DNA of 5,620 nucleotides from Eubacteriales Family XIII. Incertae Sedis bacterium (GTDB lineage: Bacteria > Bacillota > Clostridia > Peptostreptococcales > Anaerovoracaceae), in contig JAISGB010000089.1 in the NCBI GenBank assembly GCA_031263335.1, positions 1 to 5,620 of the forward strand, read 5' to 3'. The notes under the pieces are model-generated. The model did no database searches, was not told the origin of the DNA, and worked only from the letters and a program-made list of their open reading frames with translations. Shown piece after piece: positions 1-5,377 of this stretch. The first letter of the stretch is position 1. Every line of letters begins with the position of its first letter. Both the position numbers and the translations under genes were made by a program.

Positions 1-554
1 TGCGCCAGGATCCCGACATCATCATGGTCGGCGAGACGCGCGACGCGGAGACCGCGTCGATATCGGTCAGCGCGGCGATCACGGGGCATCTGGTCCTCTC
101 CACACTGCATACCAACGACGCGCTGACGTCCATCGTCCGATTGGAGGATATGGGCGTCCCGCCCTACCTCGTGGGCAATTCGGTGGTCGGGCTTATCGCG
201 CAACGGCTGATCAGAAAGATATGCCCGCACTGCGCGATCGAATACGAATCCGGCGATCTGGAGCTTCTCACCTTGGGCGAAACCCGCGAGCGGGCGCCGA
301 AACTCAGGCGCGGCGAAGGTTGCCATGTCTGCAATCAGACCGGCTACAAGGGCCGGATCGCCGTGCATGAGATATTGGAGGTGGACAAGAAGATGCAACG
401 GATGATCGCGGAAGGCGCCCCCATGTCGTCGCTGTACGAATACGCGCGGAAGGAGATGGGCATGGCTACCCTGCGCGAACGGGCGCGCGACCTCGTCGTG
501 CAGGGGATCACCGGCATGGAGGAATTTTTGAAGATCGGGGACACGGTGGACTGA
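1..554 (+). CDS. pilB: Type IV pilus assembly ATPase, PilB/GspE family (3' part only)
   Basis: This is the C-terminal part of a secretion-type AAA-like ATPase that powers pilus extension (PilB) or type II secretion (GspE) from the cytoplasmic face of the membrane. The reading frame is open from the left edge (first full codon at base 3), so the Walker A region lies outside the window. Visible in order: the Walker B stretch [14 protein letters not shown], the His box [15 protein letters not shown], then a zinc-binding tetracysteine motif made of CPHC (codons at 222-233) and CHVC (codons at 321-332), followed by [15 protein letters not shown], typical of the family C-terminus. The tetracysteine motif belongs to PilB/GspE and is absent from PilT, which separates the two paralogues here. 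The gene stops 14 bases before pilT, so the two are almost certainly co-transcribed; pairing with pilT favours PilB over GspE. Confidence 0.93.
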   Translation, partial: RQDPDIIMVGETRDAETASISVSAAITGHLVLSTLHTNDALTSIVRLEDMGVPPYLVGNSVVGLIAQRLIRKICPHCAIEYESGDLELLTLGETRERAPKLRRGEGCHVCNQTGYKGRIAVHEILEVDKKMQRMIAEGAPMSSLYEYARKEMGMATLRERARDLVVQGITGMEEFLKIGDTVD

Positions 555-568
555 GGAAGGGAGATTTT

Positions 569-1669
569 ATGGATTTCAATACGGATGACGGCTGCGCGGG
601 CCGGACGGGAGGCCACATGACCCTTGCGACCCTCTTGGAATACGGGCGAGAGAATGACTGTTCGGACATTCATATCACCTCACATCGGCCTCCCACGTTC
701 CGGCGCCTCGGCGAGTTGGAGATCGGCCCGTTTCGGGGCAGCCGAGAGGACTACAGGGCGCTCATACTGTCCATGACGAATGAATACCAAGCCGAGGAAT
801 TGTCCCTCGGAAAGGATCTGGATTTCAGCTTCGAGGACGCGAACAAGCAACGATACCGCGTCAACATCTACCATCAGCAGAGGGAATTGGCGTCCGCCAT
901 CCGCATACTGCGGAACGACATCCCTACCTTGGCCGATCTGAGCCTGCCGCCCGTCATCCAACGATTGGCGGAACAGCCGCGCGGCATCGTATTGGTCACG
1001 GGACCCACCGGCTCCGGAAAGTCGACGACCCTCGCGGCCATGATCGATTACATCAACGAGCAACGGCGGGCGCATATCATCACGATAGAGGATCCCATCG
1101 AATACGTCCACCCGAGCAAGAACTGTCTCGTGCATCAGCGGGAACTCCACAGGGACGTCCCCTCGTTTTCGGACGCGCTCCGCTCCGCGATGCGGGAGGA
1201 TCCCGACGTCATCCTCGTCGGGGAAATGCGGGACTATGAGACGATCTCGGCTGCCGTCACCGCGGCGGAGACCGGCCATTTGGTATTGTCCACATTGCAT
1301 ACGACCGGCGCCTCTCAGACATTGGATCGCATTGTTGACGTATATCCGTCCCACAGTCAGGGCATGATACGCTCCCAGTTGTCCGGCGTATTCAGAGGGG
1401 TGGTCACGCAGACCCTCGTGCCGTTGGCCGACGGAAGCGGCCGCATCGTCGCGACGGAAATACTCATCGGCGCCGACGCCGTGCTGAACCTGATACGGGA
1501 GGGGAAATACCATCAGTTGGGCAGCACGATGCAGTCGGGCGCGCAGATGGGGATGCACACCTTGGCGGGCAATCTGTCCGAATTGGTGCGAAAGGGATTG
1601 ATCACGCGGGAGACGGCGGAAAAAAACGCGAACAATAAGGCGGAACTGGAACAATATTTCGGATTTTGA
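569..1669 (+). CDS. pilT: Type IV pilus twitching motility / retraction ATPase PilT
   Basis: A hexameric cytoplasmic ATPase that depolymerises pilin from the fibre base, giving twitching motility and DNA uptake in the family. Numbered from the first ATG: Walker A GPTGSGKST at 145-153, Asp box TIEDPIEYVH with E174, Walker B REDPDVILVGEMRD at 209-222, His box [18 protein letters not shown] from 231 with H237 and H244, and the C-terminal AVLNLIREGKYHQLGSTMQSG, close to the AIRNLIRE motif linked to retraction. There is no tetracysteine motif, unlike the upstream paralogue. Two starts are plausible. ATG 569 has GGAAGGGAG five bases upstream. ATG 617 has GGGAGG four bases upstream and gives MTLATLLEYGRENDCSDIHIT, which matches the usual PilT N-terminus; the extra 16 residues (MDFNTDDGCAGRTGGH) look unlike the family. 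The length of 366 (or 350) aa is normal. No further pilus gene follows on this strand. Confidence 0.96.
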   Translation: MDFNTDDGCAGRTGGHMTLATLLEYGRENDCSDIHITSHRPPTFRRLGELEIGPFRGSREDYRALILSMTNEYQAEELSLGKDLDFSFEDANKQRYRVNIYHQQRELASAIRILRNDIPTLADLSLPPVIQRLAEQPRGIVLVTGPTGSGKSTTLAAMIDYINEQRRAHIITIEDPIEYVHPSKNCLVHQRELHRDVPSFSDALRSAMREDPDVILVGEMRDYETISAAVTAAETGHLVLSTLHTTGASQTLDRIVDVYPSHSQGMIRSQLSGVFRGVVTQTLVPLADGSGRIVATEILIGADAVLNLIREGKYHQLGSTMQSGAQMGMHTLAGNLSELVRKGLITRETAEKNANNKAELEQYFGF

Positions 1670-1702
1670 CTTGACGCTTTATTGGAAGATAGGGGGTGGA
1701 AA

Positions 1703-1750
1703 GCAACCTTGGAAACCCGCTGTGGGCAACGGGTTGCGTTTGCGGAAACG
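1703..1750. other. Two adjacent hairpins between convergent pilT and Hpt gene
   Basis: The 95 bp gap between the two convergent genes holds AACCCG (1714-1719) pairing with CGGGTT (1730-1735) over a 10-base loop, directly followed by CGTTT (1737-1741) pairing with AAACG (1746-1750) around GCGG. An alternative outer stem, GCAACC (1703-1708) with GGTTGC (1732-1737), competes with the first. Neither strand shows a run of T after the stem, so this is not a classical rho-independent terminator, although its position at the end of the pilus operon would suit transcript ending or 3' protection. Confidence 0.3.
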
Positions 1751-1764
1751 TCGGCGACCGTTGT

Positions 1765-2109
1765 TTATACGCCGAGGTAGGCGTTCACCGCTGATTTCGT
1801 CTCATCGAAGAGTTGCCTGAACAGCGCGACGTCCTCGTCATTGGGCGTACCCCCGTTCCGCAACTGATCCATGAGTTTGGAACTCGCCGCAAAGAAAACC
1901 GTGAGGGAAAGATTCCCCGCGACGCCTTTTGCCGCATGGACGATCTCACCCGCTTCGACGTAATTCTTTGTGTCGATATCCTCATTGAATTTCGCGATGT
2001 CAATACTGGTTTCGAATTTACCGAGAAGCCGTTTGTACAGACCCTCGTTGCCTCCGACCCGCGCGAGCGCGCTTTGAACGTCAATATACCTTTTGTCTGC
2101 TTCTGACAT
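1765..2109 (-). CDS. Stand-alone Hpt (histidine phosphotransfer) domain protein
   Basis: A 114-residue, all-helical-looking single-domain protein. The signature is IVHAAKGVAGNLS, the Hpt pattern HxxKGxxxNL, with the phospho-accepting His at residue 58 and the conserved Lys at 61. Family knowledge: such proteins carry phosphate between a hybrid kinase receiver domain and a response regulator in multistep phosphorelays; they have no catalytic activity of their own. The start is set at ATG 2109 because GAGGGG (2118-2123 on the plus strand) lies eight bases upstream; a GTG at 2118 is in frame but overlaps that ribosome binding site. A near-consensus promoter ends about 20 bases upstream of the start codon, giving a short leader. 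It is convergent with the pilus operon and divergent from the methyltransferase. No kinase or regulator lies in the window, so its partners are unknown. Confidence 0.85.
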   Translation of the reverse strand: MSEADKRYIDVQSALARVGGNEGLYKRLLGKFETSIDIAKFNEDIDTKNYVEAGEIVHAAKGVAGNLSLTVFFAASSKLMDQLRNGGTPNDEDVALFRQLFDETKSAVNAYLGV

Positions 2110-2136
2110 ATGAATCACCCCTCGCTTTCATAAAAT

Positions 2137-2165
2137 AGTATGCCGTATAAAAATCGAATTGTCAA
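2137..2165 (-). promoter_or_regulatory. Sigma-A-type promoter of the Hpt gene
   Basis: Reading the minus strand, a perfect -35 box TTGACA (plus 2160-2165) is followed, after exactly 17 bases, by CATACT (plus 2137-2142), a 4/6 match to TATAAT. Transcription would begin near 2130, about 20 bases before the chosen ATG at 2109, which agrees with the ribosome binding site position. Confidence 0.65.
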
Positions 2166-2190
2166 TGAAAACGCGCCGGGTGAATGAGGT

Positions 2191-2229
2191 TCATAAATGA
2201 CTGCGCTGCGCTCCGCATCTATGATATAA
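2191..2229. repeat. 39 bp intergenic repeat, copy 1
   Basis: First of two copies of a 39 bp unit matching the second at 37 of 39 positions (differences at unit positions 18 and 23). The unit starts TCATAAATG and ends with CATCTATGA then TATAA; these ends are inverted to each other (8 of 9 pairs), with TGCG and CGCA offering alternative pairing further in, so the unit can fold as a hairpin. Its end carries TGATATAAC, one base from an extended -10 box. A GAAAACGCGC decamer precedes it at 2167-2176, as one also precedes copy 2. Confidence 0.8.
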
Positions 2230-2248
2230 CAGCCTTCGGCTGCTATAT
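2224..2248. repeat. Palindrome ATATA-CAGCC / GGCTG-TATAT between the repeat copies
   Basis: CAGCC (2230-2234) pairs with GGCTG (2238-2242) over a TTC loop, extended outward past one A/C mismatch by ATATA (2224-2228) with TATAT (2244-2248). It overlaps the last bases of repeat copy 1 and so appears part of the same composite element. No T-run follows on either strand. Confidence 0.6.
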
Positions 2249-2260
2249 GGTTGGAGTGCC

Positions 2261-2293
2261 GCGCGATTTTTTCACCTTGCGGCGAAAACGCGC
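2261..2293. repeat. Imperfect hairpin GCGCG / CGCGC between the repeat copies
   Basis: GCGCG (2261-2265) pairs with CGCGC (2289-2293); inside it TTTTC (2269-2273) pairs with GAAAA (2284-2288) and CC (2275-2276) with GG (2281-2282) around TTGC, with three bases bulged on the left arm. Its right arm contains the GAAAACGCGC decamer (2284-2293) that also occurs at 2167-2176 upstream of repeat copy 1, suggesting the larger block was duplicated. Confidence 0.5.
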
Positions 2294-2302
2294 ATGGCTG
2301 TA

Positions 2303-2341
2303 TCATAAATGACTGCGCTTCGCTTCGCATCTATGATATAA
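2303..2341. repeat. 39 bp intergenic repeat, copy 2
   Basis: Second copy of the unit at 2191-2229, in the same orientation and starting 112 bp downstream. It has the same inverted ends (TCATAAATG against CATCTATGA). Here the sequence after the unit continues with T, which turns its terminal TATAA into a full TATAAT and so places a promoter element at the edge of the repeat, about 50 bp before the methyltransferase start. Confidence 0.8.
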
Positions 2342-2342
2342 T
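2334..2342 (+). promoter_or_regulatory. Extended -10 promoter element of the methyltransferase gene, made by repeat copy 2
   Basis: TGATATAAT is a perfect TATAAT preceded by TGn, the extended -10 form that can work without a good -35 box. The base block 17 bp upstream (TGCGCT at 2314-2319) does not resemble TTGACA. Transcription would start near 2349, giving a leader of roughly 40 bases before ATG 2391. Confidence 0.55.
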
Positions 2343-2390
2343 ACCATCAATCGATATTCGAGGGGCGGATCGGCGGGGTTGCGCCAACGT

Positions 2391-3125
2391 ATGGAAACGG
2401 ACAGGAACATTTTCTATAAACAAGCCGGCGCCTATACCGCTTTTCACAAGAAACTGGGGGTGCTGTTGGAGCCGTATCTCGACAAACGGTGGGATGTGGT
2501 CGATATCGGTTGCGGTCTCGCCTTCATCGATTTTGAGATCGCCCCTCATGTAAAATCCGTTACCGCCGTTGACATCGACGCGGAGATCATCGATGAAGTC
2601 AAAGAACAGATCGATGAGAAGCTGTGGGGTGAACACGCGCGGAAGGCCGAGATCGCGCCGATCGTCGCCGACTGGAAGTGTTTGGACGACGCCGCGTGGG
2701 ATGTCGTCATGACCTGTTTTTACAGCGTTCCCTTTGATGAAATGAAGGATTTGTTGGCAAAAGGCCGTAGGCGGGCCATCCTCATCGTACACGGACGGAA
2801 GCCGAACGGGAAGTTTGATCCGCTTGAGGATGAGGCGAGGAAATGCACCGCCGAGGATATGGAATCCTATTTGAAACGAGAGGGTTACAGATATAGGAAG
2901 AATGTCGCGGAACTCCAGTTTGGCCAACCGTTCAAGACCATCGAGGATATCCATCTGTTTTTGAACCAATTCCCCGGATTCGCGGGTCCCGTCCTCGACG
3001 AGGACTTCGATCCGGAAAAGCATATGCTCAGCACGGAGGAGCGTATCATCAAGACAAATCGCTACGATTACCCCTACTATCTCCCCAAGAGTTTCAACGT
3101 CGCCATATTTGTCGTCGTGAAGTAG
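2391..3125 (+). CDS. Class I SAM-dependent methyltransferase, substrate unknown
   Basis: A soluble 244-residue protein with a Rossmann-type SAM-binding core near its N-terminus. Motif I is VVDIGCGLA at residues 36-44, the second strand ends in the acidic SVTAVDID (D61 expected to contact the ribose of SAM), and WDVVMTCFYSVPF matches the fourth strand and following loop. The C-terminal half (from about residue 130, with KPNGKFDPLEDEARK and a Tyr/Asp-rich RYDYPYYLPKSFN near the end) is not one I recognise, and the substrate cannot be named. The start is uncertain: ATG 2391 has no ideal ribosome binding site, while an in-frame TTG at 2379 lies 10 bases after GAGGGGCGG and would add four residues (MRQR). 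It stands alone on this strand, separated by the repeat region from the divergent Hpt gene and convergent with ilvD. Confidence 0.85.
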   Translation: METDRNIFYKQAGAYTAFHKKLGVLLEPYLDKRWDVVDIGCGLAFIDFEIAPHVKSVTAVDIDAEIIDEVKEQIDEKLWGEHARKAEIAPIVADWKCLDDAAWDVVMTCFYSVPFDEMKDLLAKGRRRAILIVHGRKPNGKFDPLEDEARKCTAEDMESYLKREGYRYRKNVAELQFGQPFKTIEDIHLFLNQFPGFAGPVLDEDFDPEKHMLSTEERIIKTNRYDYPYYLPKSFNVAIFVVVK

Positions 3126-3153
3126 GCGGCGGCCGTTTCGAAAAAATCATGAC

Positions 3154-3195
3154 AAAAAACACACGACGCCGATAGGATCCCTCCTCCGACGTCGT
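3154..3195 (-). terminator. Rho-independent terminator, stronger on the minus strand
   Basis: On the minus strand ACGACGTCGG (plus 3195-3186) pairs with TCGGCGTCGT (plus 3172-3163) in a 10 bp stem that includes two G-T wobbles, with a 13-base loop, then GTG and a TTTTTT run (plus 3159-3154). On the plus strand the wobbles become A/C mismatches, the stem drops to 6 bp plus 2, and the tail is ATTTTAT, so it may end the methyltransferase transcript only weakly. It lies 287 bp past the ilvD stop codon. Confidence 0.6.
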
Positions 3196-3472
3196 ATTTT
3201 ATATCCCCCGATGACAGCTGCTTTCTTCCCGCAACACGCGCGTCCCGCGCGGCGTCGCGTTTCATATCCCCCCGGGCGTTCTTCCTTCTGTGCGACGATC
3301 CCCCGAACCGATTCGGCCGTCGCCCTTCTGTTATACTTATACCCAAATTTCGCGCGTTGAAACATTTTTTTGTAAATTTCGAAAAAAATTTTTACGGATA
3401 TGGGAAAGATCGTCCGAACAGACGAAAAACAACCCCTTTTATGGGAAATATTTCTTGATGTGCGCGCGATGA
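3196..3472. other. Gene-free intergenic stretch with serial hairpins and an AT-rich block
   Basis: No convincing coding sequence is seen between the terminator and ilvD. Three structures stand out. A two-tier hairpin has GCGACG (3292-3297) with CGTCGC (3318-3323) enclosing CCGAA (3303-3307) with TTCGG (3312-3316). A tight GC hairpin has CGCGCG (3237-3242) with CGCGCG (3246-3251) around TCC. An AT-rich block has T7 (3365-3371) opposite A7 (3382-3388), in sharp contrast with the GC-rich surroundings. Read on the minus strand, weak -10-like boxes (TATAAG at 3341-3336, TATAAC at 3335-3330) precede the hairpins, without a recognisable -35. The stretch could be a long ilvD 3' UTR, a small RNA gene, or plain spacer. 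Confidence 0.35.
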
Positions 3473-3502
3473 ACCGGCGCCCTATTTCAATACGGCGCCG
3501 GT
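3473..3502 (-). other. 9 bp GC-rich hairpin spanning the ilvD stop codon
   Basis: A perfect inverted repeat: ACCGGCGCC lies inside the last ilvD codons (minus strand, plus 3502-3494), and its partner GGCGCCGGT begins directly after the stop codon (plus 3481-3473). The TAG stop sits in the 12-base loop. TTCATCGCG follows instead of a T-run, so it would be a poor intrinsic terminator; a role in 3' end stability or as a first, leaky stop is more likely. Confidence 0.55.
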
Positions 3503-5140
3503 GTTTGCCGAGGTAACCAAGCGGGCGTATCGGGAAAGATAGCCCGTATTCACCCTCGGTTCGGGACGGACGAGTTTCTTTCCGCGTTCGGCCAATTCAT
3601 CCTCGGTCAAACGTACGCTCAACGAGCGGTTCGGGATATCGATATCGATGATGTCTCCGTTTTCGATGAGGGCGATGGGCCCCTCATTCATGGCTTCCGG
3701 GCTTATATGTCCGATGGACGCGCCGCGCGACGCGCCGGAGAACCTTCCGTCCGTGAGCAACGCCACGTCTTTGTCCATGCCCATGCCCGCGATGGAGGAT
3801 GTGGGTCCCAACATCTCCCTCATGCCGGGTCCGCCCTTGGGTCCCTCGTATCGGATCACGATGACATCGCCCTTGCGTATCGTCTTGTTCCAGATGGCGG
3901 TCACCGCTTCATCCTCGGAATCGAATACGACGGCCGGGCCGGAATGCACAAGCATCTCCTCCGCGACGGCGGACTCCTTCACCACGGCGCCGTCCGGCGC
4001 CAGATTTCCGCGCAATACGGCGAGTCCGCCCTGCGCTCGATACGGATCGTCCGCGGATCGAATCACCGCGCGATCCCGGACCTCCGTTCGCGCGATATTC
4101 TCGCCGACGGCGTTGCCCGTCACGGTGAGGGCGTCTGTTTTCAGCAGCCCTTTTTTCATGAGTTCGTTCATGAGGGCGGGAATGCCGCCCGCCGCGTGCA
4201 GATCCTCCATGTGGTGAACGCCGCTCGGGCTGATCTTCGCGATGTACGGCGTGACCCGACTGCGCTCGTCAAAGACGGACAGATCGAGCGTGAGTCCGGC
4301 CTCGTGGGCAATGGCGGGAAGATGGAGCACCGTGTTCGTGGAACCCGCCATGGCCATGTCGACCGTGATCGCGTTGCGGAACGCGTCGGCGGTGAGGATG
4401 TCACGGGGTTTGATATCGTTTTTCACCAAGTCCATGATGCGGATGCCCGCAGTCTTCGCGAGACGGATGCGTTCGCCGCTGTCGCAGAGCGCCGTGCCGT
4501 TGTAGGGCAGTCCCATGCCCAACGCCTCCGTGAGGCAATTCATACTGTTTGCCGTGAACAATCCACTGCAGGAACCGCAACCGGGGCAGGCGTTTTCCGC
4601 GATGTCCTCCAACTCGTCCTCGTCGATGTCCCCATTCTTAAAGGAACCGATCGCCTCCATGATGCTGTTGAAGTCGAGCGCCCCGGCGCCCGCCCGGCCC
4701 GCGCGCATCGGGCCGCCGCTGACCATGACGGAGGGGATGTTCAGACGGGCCGCGGCCATGAGCATGCCCGGCACGATCTTGTCGCAGTTGGGAATGAGCA
4801 CGAGACCGTCGAATTGATGCGCCATGGTCATGGCTTCGATGGAATCACAGATGAGTTCACGGCTGGCCAAGGGGTATTTCATGCCCTCATGCCCCATGGC
4901 GATGCCGTCGCATATGCCGATGGCGGGAAACTCGACAGGCGTGCCGCCGGACATCAGGACGCCCGTCTTTGCGGCGGACGCGATGCGATCCAACAACATG
5001 TGGCCCGGCACGATCTCGTTTTGGGAGTTGACGATGCCTATGATGGGTCTGTCGATCTCGCTTTCCGTATAACCCATCGCATAGAAAAGACTCCTTACCG
5101 AAGCCCCGGCGGGGCCTTTCTTGATCCTGTCGCTGTTCAT
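3482..5140 (-). CDS. ilvD: Dihydroxy-acid dehydratase (IlvD)
   Basis: A cytoplasmic Fe-S enzyme that dehydrates 2,3-dihydroxyisovalerate and 2,3-dihydroxy-3-methylvalerate to the 2-keto acids, the shared step before the last in valine and isoleucine synthesis. The 552-residue length is typical. Visible landmarks: [13 protein letters not shown] at 35-47; [13 protein letters not shown] at 77-89; [13 protein letters not shown] at 118-130, with D120 and K121 expected at the metal site; cluster-binding region CPGCGSC with Cys 185, 188 and 191; [13 protein letters not shown] at 437-449; and [11 protein letters not shown] at 461-471 with S468, the proposed catalytic base in the family. The first loop has Ser39-Gln-Asn rather than the cysteine of the [2Fe-2S] sugar-acid dehydratase type, as in E. 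coli-like IlvD. ATG 5140 is chosen because AAGGAGGAGAGG lies just upstream; an in-frame ATG at 5203 starts upstream of the predicted -10 box and is rejected. No other ilv gene is adjacent. Confidence 0.97.
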   Translation of the reverse strand: MNSDRIKKGPAGASVRSLFYAMGYTESEIDRPIIGIVNSQNEIVPGHMLLDRIASAAKTGVLMSGGTPVEFPAIGICDGIAMGHEGMKYPLASRELICDSIEAMTMAHQFDGLVLIPNCDKIVPGMLMAAARLNIPSVMVSGGPMRAGRAGAGALDFNSIMEAIGSFKNGDIDEDELEDIAENACPGCGSCSGLFTANSMNCLTEALGMGLPYNGTALCDSGERIRLAKTAGIRIMDLVKNDIKPRDILTADAFRNAITVDMAMAGSTNTVLHLPAIAHEAGLTLDLSVFDERSRVTPYIAKISPSGVHHMEDLHAAGGIPALMNELMKKGLLKTDALTVTGNAVGENIARTEVRDRAVIRSADDPYRAQGGLAVLRGNLAPDGAVVKESAVAEEMLVHSGPAVVFDSEDEAVTAIWNKTIRKGDVIVIRYEGPKGGPGMREMLGPTSSIAGMGMDKDVALLTDGRFSGASRGASIGHISPEAMNEGPIALIENGDIIDIDIPNRSLSVRLTEDELAERGKKLVRPEPRVNTGYLSRYARLVTSANTGAVLK

Positions 5141-5193
5141 CCTCTCCTCCTTCGGCGCTTGCCCTGTTCCGCGTTCCGCGTTTGTACATAAAT

Positions 5194-5222
5194 ATTCAAA
5201 CATGATTGCCCGCGAATGTCAA
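5194..5222 (-). promoter_or_regulatory. Sigma-A-type promoter of ilvD
   Basis: On the minus strand a perfect TTGACA (plus 5217-5222) is followed after 17 bases by TTGAAT (plus 5194-5199), a 4/6 match to TATAAT preceded by TGT, an extended -10. Transcription would start near 5187, leaving a leader of about 47 bases before ATG 5140. That is too short for a T-box or a leader-peptide attenuator, so any control is likely at the promoter itself. Confidence 0.65.
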
Positions 5223-5239
5223 TGTGTGCTCTCGCGCAA

Positions 5240-5268
5240 TTGTATTTTTTCTTTAAATATGATATAAT
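5240..5268 (+). promoter_or_regulatory. Divergent promoter toward the membrane protein gene
   Basis: TGATATAAT, with a perfect TATAAT at 5263-5268 and TG extension, is preceded at 17 bp by TTGTAT (5240-5245), a weak -35 match. The predicted start near 5275 leaves a leader of about 100 bases. Its -35 lies only 17 bp from the -35 of the ilvD promoter on the other strand, so the two are back to back and could share an operator, although no clear operator palindrome is seen. Confidence 0.55.
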
Positions 5269-5377
5269 TCCGACAGAAACTCATTTTATGCAGACCTGTC
5301 AAGAACGTGATATAAGCCCATTTTTCAATATGTTATTCTCTCTGTTCGAATGAGCGGTCGCCGGAAGGGGGATGGAA

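Noticed and set aside
680..1654. Minus-strand open frame (324 codons) opposite pilT
   Set aside because: It is antisense to a gene with all PilT motifs, and its composition is low-information with no ribosome binding site of note.
1670..1764. Cyclic-di-GMP (GEMM) riboswitch near the pilus genes
   Set aside because: The hairpins here lie downstream of pilT between convergent genes and lack the conserved GEMM core sequences.
2191..2341. CRISPR array
   Set aside because: There are only two repeat copies, with a 73 bp structured gap rather than a unique spacer, and no cas gene.
2331..3023. Minus-strand open frame (230 codons) opposite the methyltransferase
   Set aside because: The plus-strand frame has clear SAM-binding motifs; the antisense frame has none and runs into the repeat region.
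3203..3304. Three ATCCCCC motifs (3203, 3266, 3298) as a regulatory repeat
   Set aside because: They are short and irregularly spaced (63 and 32 bp) with no shared flanks, so chance in C-rich spacer explains them.
3077..3346. Small minus-strand gene (89 codons, with an internal MKRDAARD start after GGGGGGAT)
   Set aside because: It overlaps the methyltransferase C-terminus and reads through the terminator stem; the start spacing from the purine run is wrong and no motif is recognised.
3290..3472. Small plus-strand gene (60 codons)
   Set aside because: It crosses the hairpins and the A/T tract, has no clear ribosome binding site, and its translation shows no domain or hydrophobic pattern.
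3707..5191. Long plus-strand open frame (494 codons) opposite ilvD
   Set aside because: It is fully antisense to a clearly identified ilvD, its translation is rich in Arg, His, Asp and Gly with no recognisable motif, and such frames are common opposite high-GC genes.
5141..5300. T-box riboswitch or leader-peptide attenuator before ilvD
   Set aside because: The predicted transcript start leaves only about 47 bases before the start codon, and no terminator/antiterminator pair or T-box sequence is present.
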